From: an uncultured Nitrospira sp.
GTDB lineage: Bacteria > Nitrospirota > Nitrospiria > Nitrospirales > Nitrospiraceae
Direction: 5' to 3'
Assembly: GCA_946479785.1 (NCBI GenBank)
Contig: CAMLHQ010000037.1
Coordinates: 1-31,485, forward strand
DNA length: 31,485 bases
The translations under genes were made by a program, and so were the position numbers. Below the pieces are notes generated by a model. The model saw nothing but the letters and a program-made list of their open reading frames with translations, ran no database searches and was not told where the DNA came from. Position 1 is the stretch's first letter; each line of letters begins with the position of its first letter. Below are positions 16,656 to 24,919 of the stretch, piece after piece.

Positions 16656-19076
16656 ATGACCGCTTTGGCGGTGAAAGTGAGTGATGAGGACGACGTGACC
16701 CTGTTCGAACAAACCACGCAGGTCTTGGAATGGGGGAAATTGCTGGAGCTGCTTGCCGCGCATACCCGTTCGACGATGGGGGCGGCACTGGTGAGGTCGT
16801 GCGTGCTGGCGACCGATCTGGAAGAGGCGCGGCGGAGTCAGCAAGAGACTACGGAAATGGCACGGCTGCAAGAAGGTGCCGATCCCATGCCGACACTCTC
16901 GTTTCCCGATGTGCGCGAGGCGCTGGCTCGAGCGGGCAAAGGCGCCGTGTTGGAGACGTATGAGCTGCGTGACCATGCCCTCGTGCTCACTTTATGGGAA
17001 GAGGTCCAGCGCTATCTCGGCCAGCATGCACGAGAGGCGCCGGCCCTGGTGGCTGCCGGGCACATGCTGCAGTCGGGAAGCGACCTGCGCGGAATCAGGC
17101 AGGCGCTGGATGCCTCGATCCAATCAGATGGATCGATCAAGGAATCGGCTACACCGGAGCTTCGCCGGCTCACTCATCACGCCAATGATCTGAAGCGACA
17201 AATCCGCCATCGGCTCGACCAGATCCTGCAATCGCGGCGCTATGCCGAGTTTTTGCAAGAACAATATTTTGCGCAGCGCGAAGGCCGCTATGTGGTGCCG
17301 ATCAAGATCGAAATGCAAGGGCGTGTGCCCGGTATCGTCCACGACGTGTCTTCCAGCGGCGCAACCGTATTTTTAGAGCCACGCGAGTTGGTCGATCTCA
17401 ACAATGCGATCAAAGTTGCGGATCGTGAAATCGATCGAGAGGTGTTGAGAATCCTTCGTGAATTGTCTGGTCTGGTGGCAGCAAAGGCCGATTTGATCGT
17501 GGCCGGAATCGAAGCGTTGGCGAACTTGGATGCCATCGCGGCACGGAGTTCCTTCAGCCGACAACTGCGAGCCTATCCTGTTTCACTGAATGGTCAAGGG
17601 CGTGTGCGGCTGAAACAGGCGAGGCATCCATTGTTGGTCCTCTCGAAGGAGCGTGTCGTGGCTAACGACATCGTGCTGGATGATGACATCCAGGTCTTGG
17701 TGATTTCCGGTCCCAATACGGGGGGAAAAACTGTCACGCTCAAAATCGTGGGGCTTTTTGCCTTAATGGCGAGAGCCGGCATACTTCTGCCCTGCGAGCC
17801 GGAATCCGAGATGGCGATTTTCCCTGACATCTATGCCGACATCGGAGATGCACAGGACCTGGCCCGCGACCTGTCGAGTTTCTCCGCCCACATGACGCAA
17901 ATGATTCAATTGCTCAACGACGCGCATGGTGCGCGTTCTGCCTTGGTCTTGCTCGATGAGCCGGTCACCTCGACGGATCCGGCCGAAGGGGCAGCGTTAG
18001 CTGAAGCCTTGCTCTGTCGTTTGGCGGCACTTGGCATGAAGGTGATTGCGACGACGCACTATCAATCCCTCAAGGTCTTGGCCCAATCGACACCGAAATT
18101 TGCCAATGCCAGCGTCGAATTCGACGTCGCGACGCTCTCGCCAACTTATCGGTTGTTCATGGGTATACCGGGGGGGTCGTCCGCGATCGAGATCGCGGGA
18201 CGCCTGGGGATGGATCGGACACTTCTTGATGATGCCAGACAGAAACTGAAGAAAGACGATCGTGTATTGGAGCAGATCCTGGAGGATTTGCACGCGAAAC
18301 AACGTCAGCTCACGAACGACCTCACACGGGCCGTGGCGGCGAGAACCGAAGCTGAAGCGGCGGCGGAGAGGGCCAAAGAGCAACTGGCGAAGCTGGAAGC
18401 GACGGAGCGGGAGGAGCGCAAGGGTATCAAGAAGAAATTGCAAGAACAGTTTAGCCGTGCACGCGCCGAGGTACAGGCGACGGTCGATGAAGTGAAGCGG
18501 GAACAGAAGCTGATTAAGGCGAAGGAAGCCAAGCAGCGTCTGGCCGAACTCGAAGCTCAGGCTGGAGCAGAGCTGGCTCCTGCCGGCCATTCGATTCCAC
18601 TCAACCAGTTGGGAGCTGGCGATCAGGTTGAAATCGGCGGGTTGGGTATGACAGGAACGTTGCTGGAAACACCTCAGGGGAAAAAGCACGTCCGTGTGAA
18701 AGTGGGCGAAGGAGAATTGCTCGCGACCGTGAGCAATCTCGTCGGCTTAGGGCGAAGAACCGCATCGCTGCCCCCTTCAACCGGGTTATTGGTTCCGAAA
18801 CCGGTCGGTACAGGGCGTTCGTACCACGCAGAGGAGCAGACGGTTATCGACGTTCGCGGGCAAGCGGCCGACGAAGCGCTGGATCATGTCGTGGCTGCCT
18901 TGGATCGGGCGACGCTGGAGGGAGCACCCTATCTCAGAATCATCCATGGCCATGGCACGGGGAAACTCAAAGCCACGCTCCGGATGTACTTGAAGGAGTC
19001 CCCCTACGTCGCGGGCACCCGACCGGGCGATCGCAACGAAGGCGGCGACGGGGTCACGATCGTGACGATGCGGTAG
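16656..19076 (+). CDS. mutS2: MutS2-family ATPase/endonuclease with Smr domain
   Basis: MutS2 proteins suppress recombination or rescue collided ribosomes, depending on the organism. From ATG 16656 (806 residues): lever/clamp region about 15-320 with YVVPIKIE and HDVSSSGATVFLEP. The ATPase has Walker A GPNTGGKT at 352-359 and DIGDAQDLARDLSSFSAHM near 395-413. Walker B is LVLLDE at 430-435, and HYQSLK follows at 468-473. A long charged coiled coil spans about 525-670. A beta-rich linker follows, then a C-terminal Smr nuclease domain (VIDVRGQAADEA, IIHGHGTGKLK). The signature after Walker B reads DEPVTSTDP, where the family has DELG(A/S)GTDP. The frame extends to 16533 but that part overlaps the gap promoter. 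A GTG at 16677 (VSDEDDV) is another possible start. Confidence 0.9.
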   Translation: MTALAVKVSDEDDVTLFEQTTQVLEWGKLLELLAAHTRSTMGAALVRSCVLATDLEEARRSQQETTEMARLQEGADPMPTLSFPDVREALARAGKGAVLETYELRDHALVLTLWEEVQRYLGQHAREAPALVAAGHMLQSGSDLRGIRQALDASIQSDGSIKESATPELRRLTHHANDLKRQIRHRLDQILQSRRYAEFLQEQYFAQREGRYVVPIKIEMQGRVPGIVHDVSSSGATVFLEPRELVDLNNAIKVADREIDREVLRILRELSGLVAAKADLIVAGIEALANLDAIAARSSFSRQLRAYPVSLNGQGRVRLKQARHPLLVLSKERVVANDIVLDDDIQVLVISGPNTGGKTVTLKIVGLFALMARAGILLPCEPESEMAIFPDIYADIGDAQDLARDLSSFSAHMTQMIQLLNDAHGARSALVLLDEPVTSTDPAEGAALAEALLCRLAALGMKVIATTHYQSLKVLAQSTPKFANASVEFDVATLSPTYRLFMGIPGGSSAIEIAGRLGMDRTLLDDARQKLKKDDRVLEQILEDLHAKQRQLTNDLTRAVAARTEAEAAAERAKEQLAKLEATEREERKGIKKKLQEQFSRARAEVQATVDEVKREQKLIKAKEAKQRLAELEAQAGAELAPAGHSIPLNQLGAGDQVEIGGLGMTGTLLETPQGKKHVRVKVGEGELLATVSNLVGLGRRTASLPPSTGLLVPKPVGTGRSYHAEEQTVIDVRGQAADEALDHVVAALDRATLEGAPYLRIIHGHGTGKLKATLRMYLKESPYVAGTRPGDRNEGGDGVTIVTMR

Positions 19077-19154
19077 ACAGACGTCTAAGGTCAAGCACAT
19101 TCACCACGGTCCGTCTCGGGTAAACCCTTTCCCTGATGAGCTTGTCAACATCCG

Positions 19155-20513
19155 TTAGGAGATGTGGTATTTGGCCATGCGGTAACGAAGAGTATTGCGG
19201 GTCATCTTGAGTAGTCGGCTGGCTTCAGACACGTTTCCTGCCGCCTTGCGAAGCGCTTCCTCCAACATCTTCTTTTCCATCTCTTGAAACGAGAGACCGA
19301 AAGCCAGCAGCGATGTCTTTTCTGCCGAAGCGTTGGATACCGCTCCTTTGGCCGGGCGGATCGTCTGCGGCAAGTGCTCCGGCTGAATCGTGTCGCTTTT
19401 GCAAGTGATCGTCAGCCCCTCCACCACATTGTGCAGTTCCCGCACGTTGCCGGGCCAATCGTGGTGCTGCAGCAGGGATAGCGCTTCCGCGGCGACATGA
19501 TGAATGCGACATCCATGGTTCCTGCGCGCGTAATCCAGGAATGACATGAGAATGGGTTCAATATCGTCCGGCCGCTCACGCAGCGGCGGAATCCGAAGCT
19601 GGTAGACGTTCAGTCGATAGAACAAGTCGAGGCGGAAGCGTCCCGCTTTGATCTGGGCGGGTAGGTCCTCGTTCGTTGCAGCGATCACGCGGATATTGAC
19701 CTTGATGCTGCGTGTATCGCCGAGGGGATCGACCAGATGATCTTGCAGGACGCGCAAAAGCTTTGCCTGTGCAGACAAGCTCATCTCACCAATCTCATCC
19801 AGAAACAGCGTCCCCCCCTCGGCCATCTGAAATCGGCCGGGCTTTGCTTGTTTCGCATCTGTGAAGGCGCCGCGTTGATAGCCGAAGAGTTCCGATTCGA
19901 GGAGATGCTCGGGAATGCCGGCACAGTTGAGCGCAACGAACGGGCCTTTGGCTCGCTGGCTGGCGGCATGGATGGCATGCGCAAAGAGTTCTTTTCCGGT
20001 ACCGCTTTCGCCGGTGATCAGGACTGTGGCGTCGGTAGTCGCTACTTCCTGGGCCAGATGTTTGACGAGCTGCATTTGTGGAGACACGCTGACGATTTGC
20101 TCGAAGCCCAGCAGCTGGTCTGCAAGAGGCTGCGCGGCCGGCATATGGGCCGCTTGAGCGGAAAGCAGTGCGGCTCTGATCGCGTCGACCGAAACCGGTT
20201 TGGGCAGGTAGTCCGTTGCTCCCTCGCGGACTGCGTCGAGCGCGGCTTTGGCTGAATCCAATTGGCCGAGTACTACAATGGGGACCGGTGGTACGGCCTG
20301 TCTGGCTTGCGCGAGCAGAGTGGCTCGCGCGATGCGCCCCCCACTGTCGTCACACACGACGAGAGTGAGGTCCTTCCGCTGGGTAAGAAGTTGAAGGCCT
20401 GCTTCCGTCGTTGTGGCCGTGAGGAGGGTTGTGAAGCGGTCTGAGAGAGTCTCTTCGAGGACCGTCCTCGAGGAGGGGTCGGCCGAAATCAATGCAATGA
20501 TCGGGGTATGCAT
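19155..20513 (-). CDS. Sigma-54-type response regulator with GAFTDA variant
   Basis: An NtrC-family layout in 452 residues. The receiver-like domain (1-120) keeps D12, the probable phospho-acceptor D55 or D56 and K105. The Thr/Ser normally after strand 4 is Gly (VVLG83). The AAA+ domain (about 138-370) has Walker A GESGTGKE at 168-175, Walker B GGTLFLDE at 233-240, and the arginine-finger region GRFRLDLFYRLNV. The sigma-54 contact loop reads GAFTDA at 215-220, not GAFTGA. The C-terminal Fis-type helix-turn-helix is at about 425-447 (NVSEASRLLKMTRNTLRYRM). No histidine kinase or obvious -24/-12 promoter is nearby. The upstream AGGAG lies in the loop of a small GAGCA/TGCTC hairpin, 10 bases before the ATG. 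Targets unknown. Confidence 0.9.
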   Translation of the reverse strand: MHTPIIALISADPSSRTVLEETLSDRFTTLLTATTTEAGLQLLTQRKDLTLVVCDDSGGRIARATLLAQARQAVPPVPIVVLGQLDSAKAALDAVREGATDYLPKPVSVDAIRAALLSAQAAHMPAAQPLADQLLGFEQIVSVSPQMQLVKHLAQEVATTDATVLITGESGTGKELFAHAIHAASQRAKGPFVALNCAGIPEHLLESELFGYQRGAFTDAKQAKPGRFQMAEGGTLFLDEIGEMSLSAQAKLLRVLQDHLVDPLGDTRSIKVNIRVIAATNEDLPAQIKAGRFRLDLFYRLNVYQLRIPPLRERPDDIEPILMSFLDYARRNHGCRIHHVAAEALSLLQHHDWPGNVRELHNVVEGLTITCKSDTIQPEHLPQTIRPAKGAVSNASAEKTSLLAFGLSFQEMEKKMLEEALRKAAGNVSEASRLLKMTRNTLRYRMAKYHIS

Positions 20514-20551
20514 AGGAGGAGCACTCCTTGCTCAGGCTCCGTCGCGAACCG

Positions 20552-20583
20552 CCGAATAACGTGATTAGCCTACTCCTATTCGG
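20552..20583. repeat. Inverted repeat upstream of the sigma-54-type regulator
   Basis: CCGAATA (20552-20558) and TATTCGG (20577-20583), perfect 7-bp complements separated by 18 bases. It lies 39 bases upstream of the regulator ATG, in the 129-base gap after queG. The arm spacing would suit a dimeric operator or a weak hairpin; no T-tract follows. The remainder of the gap shows nothing else clear. Confidence 0.4.
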
Positions 20584-20642
20584 AGGTGGATGGAAGGGGG
20601 AAGTCTTCGTCGTGGCCAAGAGTTGGAAGTAAGTAGCGATAT

Positions 20643-21584
20643 CTAGTCGTTTGCTCGAGCGATCGCGAGGTTGCGCTGGAAGCCCTGGAATTTTGTCCTT
20701 CGAATCGGGCTCTCACGAAACGTTTCGGCAAACGTCACTTCATCGAACGCGGCGAGGTCGTTTAATCGGGGAGCGCGCGTGATGCTGGTAGGCAGAAACG
20801 CCGGTTCCTTCGTCGTTTCTCCGCGAAGATTGAAAGGACAGACATCTAAGCAGTCGTCGCATCCAAAGATGTGATGGTCCATCCGTGCAGCCAGGTCGGT
20901 TGGGATGTCTTCGCGGCTCCCACGAAATTCGATCGTCAAATAGGAGATGCAGCGACTGGCATCGACGACGTAGGGTTCGGCGATGGCTCCGGTTGGGCAG
21001 GCCTTGATACAAAGCGAGCAGCTGCCGCAGAGGTCGGAGGCTGGCACGTCAGGCGGCAGTTCGAGCGTCGTGAGAATTTCACCGAGTAAGAGCCACGAAC
21101 CGTATTCCGAAGACACGAGATTGGAATGTTTCCCGATCCAGCCCAGGCCGGCCTGTTGCGCCCAGGCTTTCTCCATGATCGGGCCTGTGTCGACGTATGA
21201 TCTGGTATTCGCGCCTGGCTCCAAGTCATGAATTTTCGCTTCCAGGAGTGCCAGTCGATCACCCAGCACTTGATGGTAGTCTTTCCCCCAAGCATAGCGG
21301 GCGATGCGGCCGTATCCAGGTCCTTCGGTTGCGCGGTGGCCGGTGTCATAATTCATACCGAGGGCAATAATCGAGCGACAACCCGGTAAGACGACTCGCG
21401 GATCGGCGCGTCTGGACGGATCGCGGGCCATCCAGGCCATGGTGCCATGATAGCCACGATGTAACCAGCCTTGGAGTCGATCCAAGAGACCTGTGGAAGG
21501 AGGAGGGGGAGAGACTGCTGCGATTCCGACCGCGGCGAAACCCAATGATCGAGCTTCATGCTTGATCGCGCCTGCGAGGGACAT
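20643..21584 (-). CDS. queG: Epoxyqueuosine reductase
   Basis: QueG is the B12- and iron-sulfur-dependent enzyme that turns epoxyqueuosine into queuosine in the tRNA wobble position. From ATG 21584 (313 residues): the catalytic Asp is D132 in SYVDTGPIMEKAWAQQAG, followed by LGWIGKHSNL. The two 4Fe-4S clusters use CGSCSLCIKACP (C186, C189, C192, C196), C212 and CDDCLDVCP (C242, C245, C249). The HEAT-repeat extension of longer homologues is absent. The frame reaches 21998 but the upstream part overlaps another gene. The ATG lies 2 bases after the stop of the cysteine-rich exported protein, so it is translationally coupled to it. Confidence 0.95.
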   Translation of the reverse strand: MSLAGAIKHEARSLGFAAVGIAAVSPPPPSTGLLDRLQGWLHRGYHGTMAWMARDPSRRADPRVVLPGCRSIIALGMNYDTGHRATEGPGYGRIARYAWGKDYHQVLGDRLALLEAKIHDLEPGANTRSYVDTGPIMEKAWAQQAGLGWIGKHSNLVSSEYGSWLLLGEILTTLELPPDVPASDLCGSCSLCIKACPTGAIAEPYVVDASRCISYLTIEFRGSREDIPTDLAARMDHHIFGCDDCLDVCPFNLRGETTKEPAFLPTSITRAPRLNDLAAFDEVTFAETFRESPIRRTKFQGFQRNLAIARAND

Positions 21585-21586
21585 GG

Positions 21587-21961
21587 CTAGCGTGGGTTGC
21601 AGTCGAACCTGACAATGAATTGAACGGAACAGTGGCCGGTGCTGCAGCGGCCACACGTGCCGGTGATTTGGGTTTTCCAATCGGTGTGTTTCTCGTCGAA
21701 GCGGCAAAACGTCTTCCCGCCCTTGGAGATCGTCGTCCAGGGCTTGTTCGTGCCTGGCATGTTGGCGACCAGGCAGCCAGTGGGAATCGGAACTTGGCAA
21801 TGTTGCGAGGGCTCCCCTTTGGCCATGCCGAAACTGCAAGTCTGTTCGGTGGTGGCGGGGAATTCGGATGGAGCTTGGGCTTTGGTTTCCGACGGTTGGG
21901 ACAGCAGGAGGCCCAACAGCAACAGGGACCACAACGCAGGAGAGGAAAGCGCGCCGCGCAT
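21587..21961 (-). CDS. Small cysteine-rich exported protein of unknown function
   Basis: A 124-residue protein I do not recognise. The N-terminus is a typical signal peptide (WSLLLLGLLLSQPSETKAQA, cleavage expected near residue 29). The mature part has eight cysteines spaced as if in four disulfides, including TGTCGRCSTGHC near the C-terminus, so it is likely periplasmic or extracellular. The stop is 2 bases before the queG ATG. A possible -10 TACCAT (21973-21968) lies about 7 bases before the start codon, so a leaderless mRNA is possible, but no good -35 is seen. Confidence 0.7.
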   Translation of the reverse strand: MRGALSSPALWSLLLLGLLLSQPSETKAQAPSEFPATTEQTCSFGMAKGEPSQHCQVPIPTGCLVANMPGTNKPWTTISKGGKTFCRFDEKHTDWKTQITGTCGRCSTGHCSVQFIVRFDCNPR

Positions 21962-21988
21962 GTACGGATGGTATCACAGTCTCTTTGC

Positions 21989-22018
21989 TTGCGGCCATCG
22001 GGCATGACTGCGTAGAAT
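21989..22018 (+). promoter_or_regulatory. Possible promoter of the DGQHR gene
   Basis: TTGCGG (21989-21994), 18-base spacer, TAGAAT (22013-22018). The -10 is good, the -35 is weak. The predicted start near 22025 leaves a short leader with GGGAGG before the ATG at 22052. Confidence 0.4.
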
Positions 22019-22051
22019 TGTGGCTGCCGTTTCCATTCAGGGAGGAAACCG

Positions 22052-23020
22052 ATGCTTGCGACCCGTATTCGTCAAAAGGAAGGAACCTTCTATTTCATCG
22101 CCTACAATGCAGTCGAGCTTCTGGACAAAGTGCGCTTTACGAGTCGCTATTTTTTCGAAGGTGAAGAGATCGCCCAGGGCAAGATCTCTGAGCACGACGA
22201 CGTGGCGCAGTTCATTGCAGGTATCGAGCGGAGCGAGAAAGGATTTCAACGTCAGCTGAACCGACAAAAAATCAAACAGATTGTGAATTTCTATGAGACG
22301 GTTGTCGCGCAACCGATGATTCCGGGTACCGTGTTGATCTTCACGGACGAAACGCTGCGCTTTCAACGGGCTGGTGAGTCCGAGTCCATTGGCCATTTAA
22401 GCGAGCCAAAGGGCAAATATCTGGTAATCGACGGACAGCACCGTCTGGCGGGGCTGCATTTTTTTCGAGCCAAACATCCAGACCAAATCACCAATGTAGA
22501 AGTGCCCTGTGTGCTGTTCGATGGGCGCAGCGGGGATTTCGCGACCGAGATGTTTGTCATCATCAACAGCACCCATACCCGCATCAATCGTTCGCATCTG
22601 GTCGATCTCTACGAGAAGGTCTCGTGGGAAACGCCTGAAAAGAAATTTTCTGCCAAGGTCGTCAACTTGCTCTACGCCGAAGATGATTCGCCGCTCCAGT
22701 ACAAGATCAACCGGTTGGGCGGGCGCAGTAAACAGGAAAAATGGATTCTGCAATCCGAAGTCTTCAACGAGTTGCTCAAGGTGGTGACGGCTCATAAGCG
22801 CTGGATGGAGTCGCATCTCGGTATGAAGACCGATCGGTGCTATGCTCTCGTGAGGGACTATTTGAAAGGCGTGAAAGAAGTGATGGAAGAGGTGTGGGGC
22901 AACAACGAACGCTATATGTTTACACGCGATGTCACACTCAAGGCGTTGATCCGCGTGCTGGATGATCTCATCGTGGACCGCAAGCTGATGAACGACTGGG
23001 ACGAGCAGCGTTCACTTTAG
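22052..23020 (+). CDS. DGQHR-domain protein (DndB-like)
   Basis: A 322-residue protein with the signature that names the family, VIDGQHRLAGL at 125-135. It also has the associated segment FVIINSTHTRINRSHLVDL (about 168-186). The family includes DndB of DNA phosphorothioation and DpdB of 7-deazaguanine DNA modification, and many stand-alone members of unknown job. The fold is ParB/sulfiredoxin-like and ATP-binding is suggested for relatives. GGGAGG lies 7 bases before the ATG, a strong start. No dnd, dpd or restriction genes are near. It ends in TAG at 23018-23020, after which the same frame stays open and coding-like to 23164 (separate entry). Confidence 0.85.
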   Translation: MLATRIRQKEGTFYFIAYNAVELLDKVRFTSRYFFEGEEIAQGKISEHDDVAQFIAGIERSEKGFQRQLNRQKIKQIVNFYETVVAQPMIPGTVLIFTDETLRFQRAGESESIGHLSEPKGKYLVIDGQHRLAGLHFFRAKHPDQITNVEVPCVLFDGRSGDFATEMFVIINSTHTRINRSHLVDLYEKVSWETPEKKFSAKVVNLLYAEDDSPLQYKINRLGGRSKQEKWILQSEVFNELLKVVTAHKRWMESHLGMKTDRCYALVRDYLKGVKEVMEEVWGNNERYMFTRDVTLKALIRVLDDLIVDRKLMNDWDEQRSL

Positions 23021-23164
23021 CCGTTCGCCGAGATTGTGAAACCCTGGGCCGCGCTGGCGAAGGAATTCCGCGCCGATGGGTTCTACGAGCGGTTCGCCGC
23101 CAAGGGACAGCTGGAACGTGTGCGTAAAATTCATCAGCGCTTGCTTGATGCGATCGTGGGGTAA
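23021..23164 (+). other. Coding-like in-frame extension after the DGQHR amber stop
   Basis: Directly after TAG (23018-23020) the same frame encodes 47 residues before TAA (23162-23164), including KPWAALAKEFRADGFYERF and LERVRKIHQRLLDAIVG. About three quarters of the codons end in G or C, as in neighbouring genes, and the peptide has a helical, protein-like composition. It may be the lost C-terminus of the DGQHR protein behind an amber mutation, a readthrough product of about 370 residues in all, or a separate small gene from GTG 23036 (42 residues) with only a weak ribosome site. It overlaps the next gene by 17 bases. Confidence 0.5.
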
Positions 23165-23741
23165 GACCGGCGGCCTTACGCTTTCGCGTAGATGGTTTCT
23201 CATCTGGGCTGTGTGTCTATTGCCGAGTGTTCCTGCTGTCGCCGCGGAGACCACTCAGGAACTTCTCGACGTCAAGACCGATCCCGCCGGTGGAGTCAGA
23301 GCGACAGCCCGTATAACCTTTCCTGTAAGTCCGGACATCATCCAGTCCATTCTGACCGACTATCAACATTGGCCTGACCTGTTCGAGGTGCGGATGCGAT
23401 TGATCGATCTGAAGATCCGGGAAGGTGTGGCGACCACGGATTTGCGCATCGACCATGCACTCCTGCCGGGTGAGCGGCGGCTGGTGACGGAATCGCGGGC
23501 GATGCCGAACAGCGGGATCGTCACGGACCTCGTTGGCGGGGATTTTAAGCGGTATCACCGGGTGTGGAAGCTCGCGCCTGCGAACGGAGGAACGGAGACG
23601 CACGCCGACTTTGAACTGGTCGTGGCGATCGATTCGATCGTACCGGATTGGCTTGTGGCGCTGGCAACCAGGCGTGAACTCGAAGCGCACTTTCGAATCG
23701 TAAAGGAAAAGGCGCTCGCCCGTTCTAAGTTGGAAAAATGA
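23148..23741 (+). CDS. Exported START/polyketide-cyclase-like protein
   Basis: From ATG 23148 (197 residues): a basic start, then a hydrophobic signal WFLIWAVCLLPSVPAVAAE (cleavage near residue 35). An SRPBCC fold follows: ATARITFPVSPDIIQSILTD, WPDLFEVRMRL and a long C-terminal helix (ELEAHFRIVKEKALA). Relatives bind hydrophobic ligands such as quinones or lipids; the ligand here is unknown. The frame runs to 23076 but the signal peptide decides for 23148. Its last 17 bases overlap the end of thiI on the other strand. Confidence 0.8.
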   Translation: MRSWGKTGGLTLSRRWFLIWAVCLLPSVPAVAAETTQELLDVKTDPAGGVRATARITFPVSPDIIQSILTDYQHWPDLFEVRMRLIDLKIREGVATTDLRIDHALLPGERRLVTESRAMPNSGIVTDLVGGDFKRYHRVWKLAPANGGTETHADFELVVAIDSIVPDWLVALATRRELEAHFRIVKEKALARSKLEK

Positions 23742-24903
23742 ACTCGGAAAGTTCGGCCTTCTCGAGTCCCTGTTTGACGAGGGCGCCGATGTCGAACGCG
23801 CGCTCGACTCTCCGGATGTCGTCGATCCGCGTCTTGGTACTGGGGTGTAGCGGTGTAAACAGCGAGCAGCAGTCCTGGTCCGGTTCGATCGAAGTCGTGA
23901 ACGTACCGATCCGCTGCGCTTGATCGGTAATCTCGAGCTTGTCCATTCCGATGAGCGGCCGAAGAAGGGGGAGCTCCGCGGCTTCTTCGATGACCGATAA
24001 ATTTTCAGGCGTCTGCGAAGCCACTTGCCCCAAGCTGTCACCAGTCACCAATCCCCAACATTGTTCCCGCTGAGCGAGGTCGCCTGCGATCCGCACCATC
24101 AAGCGGCGATAGAGCACGACCCGATAAGGTGCGGGAGCCTGCGCCACGATTTCACGCTGGATCTCGCCGAACGGTACGACGTACAGCCGCGAGTGATATT
24201 GATGGGCCGTCAAGGTTTGGACGAGTTCGCGAACTTTGTCTTCCGAAGCCCGGCTCACCAATGGACGCCCGGAGAAATGGACGAAGACAGCGTTACAGCC
24301 CCGTTTCATCATGCGGTATGCCGCGACGGGTGAATCAATCCCGCCGGAGATCAAGCAGGCGACCTTACCGCTGACACCAACCGGCATCCCGCCAGGTCCT
24401 TGGATTTTGTCCAAGGAGTAGTAGGCCTCTTTCGAAAGCAGTTCGATGTATACAATCAAGTCCGGATCGATCAGCTTTACTTTCTTGCCTGTGAGGTCGC
24501 ACAGGTATTTCCCGACGGCCTTTTCGACCTCCATCGAGGTGAGAGTAAGGCGCTTGTCGGCCCGCTTGGCAGTCACACGAAAGCTCTCAAACGATTGCTG
24601 GCTGATAGCGCCGCCAATGCCACGCATCAGTTCATCGAGGTTTGGTGTGGCAAGATCCAGCGGCACGGCATGGGCAAGCGAGAAGTTTGCCACTCCGAAA
24701 ACGCGAGTCAGGCGGTCGATCACGACTTGATCACTTATTCGCTCAGGGAGGACGATACGGATTCGGCTGCGCAGACTTTCAATGCGTTTGGCGCCGAGGT
24801 CTTTCAGTGCCGTTTGGATATTGTGGACGAGCCGCTGCTCGAAGAAATTGCGGTTTCGACCCTTTAGAGCGAGTTCATGATAATGGACGATGGCGCAGCG
24901 CAT
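23725..24903 (-). CDS. thiI: tRNA 4-thiouridine sulfurtransferase ThiI
   Basis: ThiI adenylates U8 of tRNA and puts in sulfur; some forms also serve thiamine synthesis. The 392-residue protein has a ferredoxin-like/THUMP N-terminal half (about 1-165) and a PP-loop ATPase with SGGIDSP at 186-192. The TGDSLGQVASQT block and the Cys pair C344-C345 in DQDCCSLF follow; C344 matches the catalytic disulfide position. The C-terminal rhodanese domain of the enterobacterial form is absent, so sulfur must come from another donor. It starts 16 bases after trxB. Confidence 0.94.
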   Translation of the reverse strand: MRCAIVHYHELALKGRNRNFFEQRLVHNIQTALKDLGAKRIESLRSRIRIVLPERISDQVVIDRLTRVFGVANFSLAHAVPLDLATPNLDELMRGIGGAISQQSFESFRVTAKRADKRLTLTSMEVEKAVGKYLCDLTGKKVKLIDPDLIVYIELLSKEAYYSLDKIQGPGGMPVGVSGKVACLISGGIDSPVAAYRMMKRGCNAVFVHFSGRPLVSRASEDKVRELVQTLTAHQYHSRLYVVPFGEIQREIVAQAPAPYRVVLYRRLMVRIAGDLAQREQCWGLVTGDSLGQVASQTPENLSVIEEAAELPLLRPLIGMDKLEITDQAQRIGTFTTSIEPDQDCCSLFTPLHPSTKTRIDDIRRVERAFDIGALVKQGLEKAELSEFIFPT

Positions 24904-24919
24904 TCACTCGACCTTAGCC

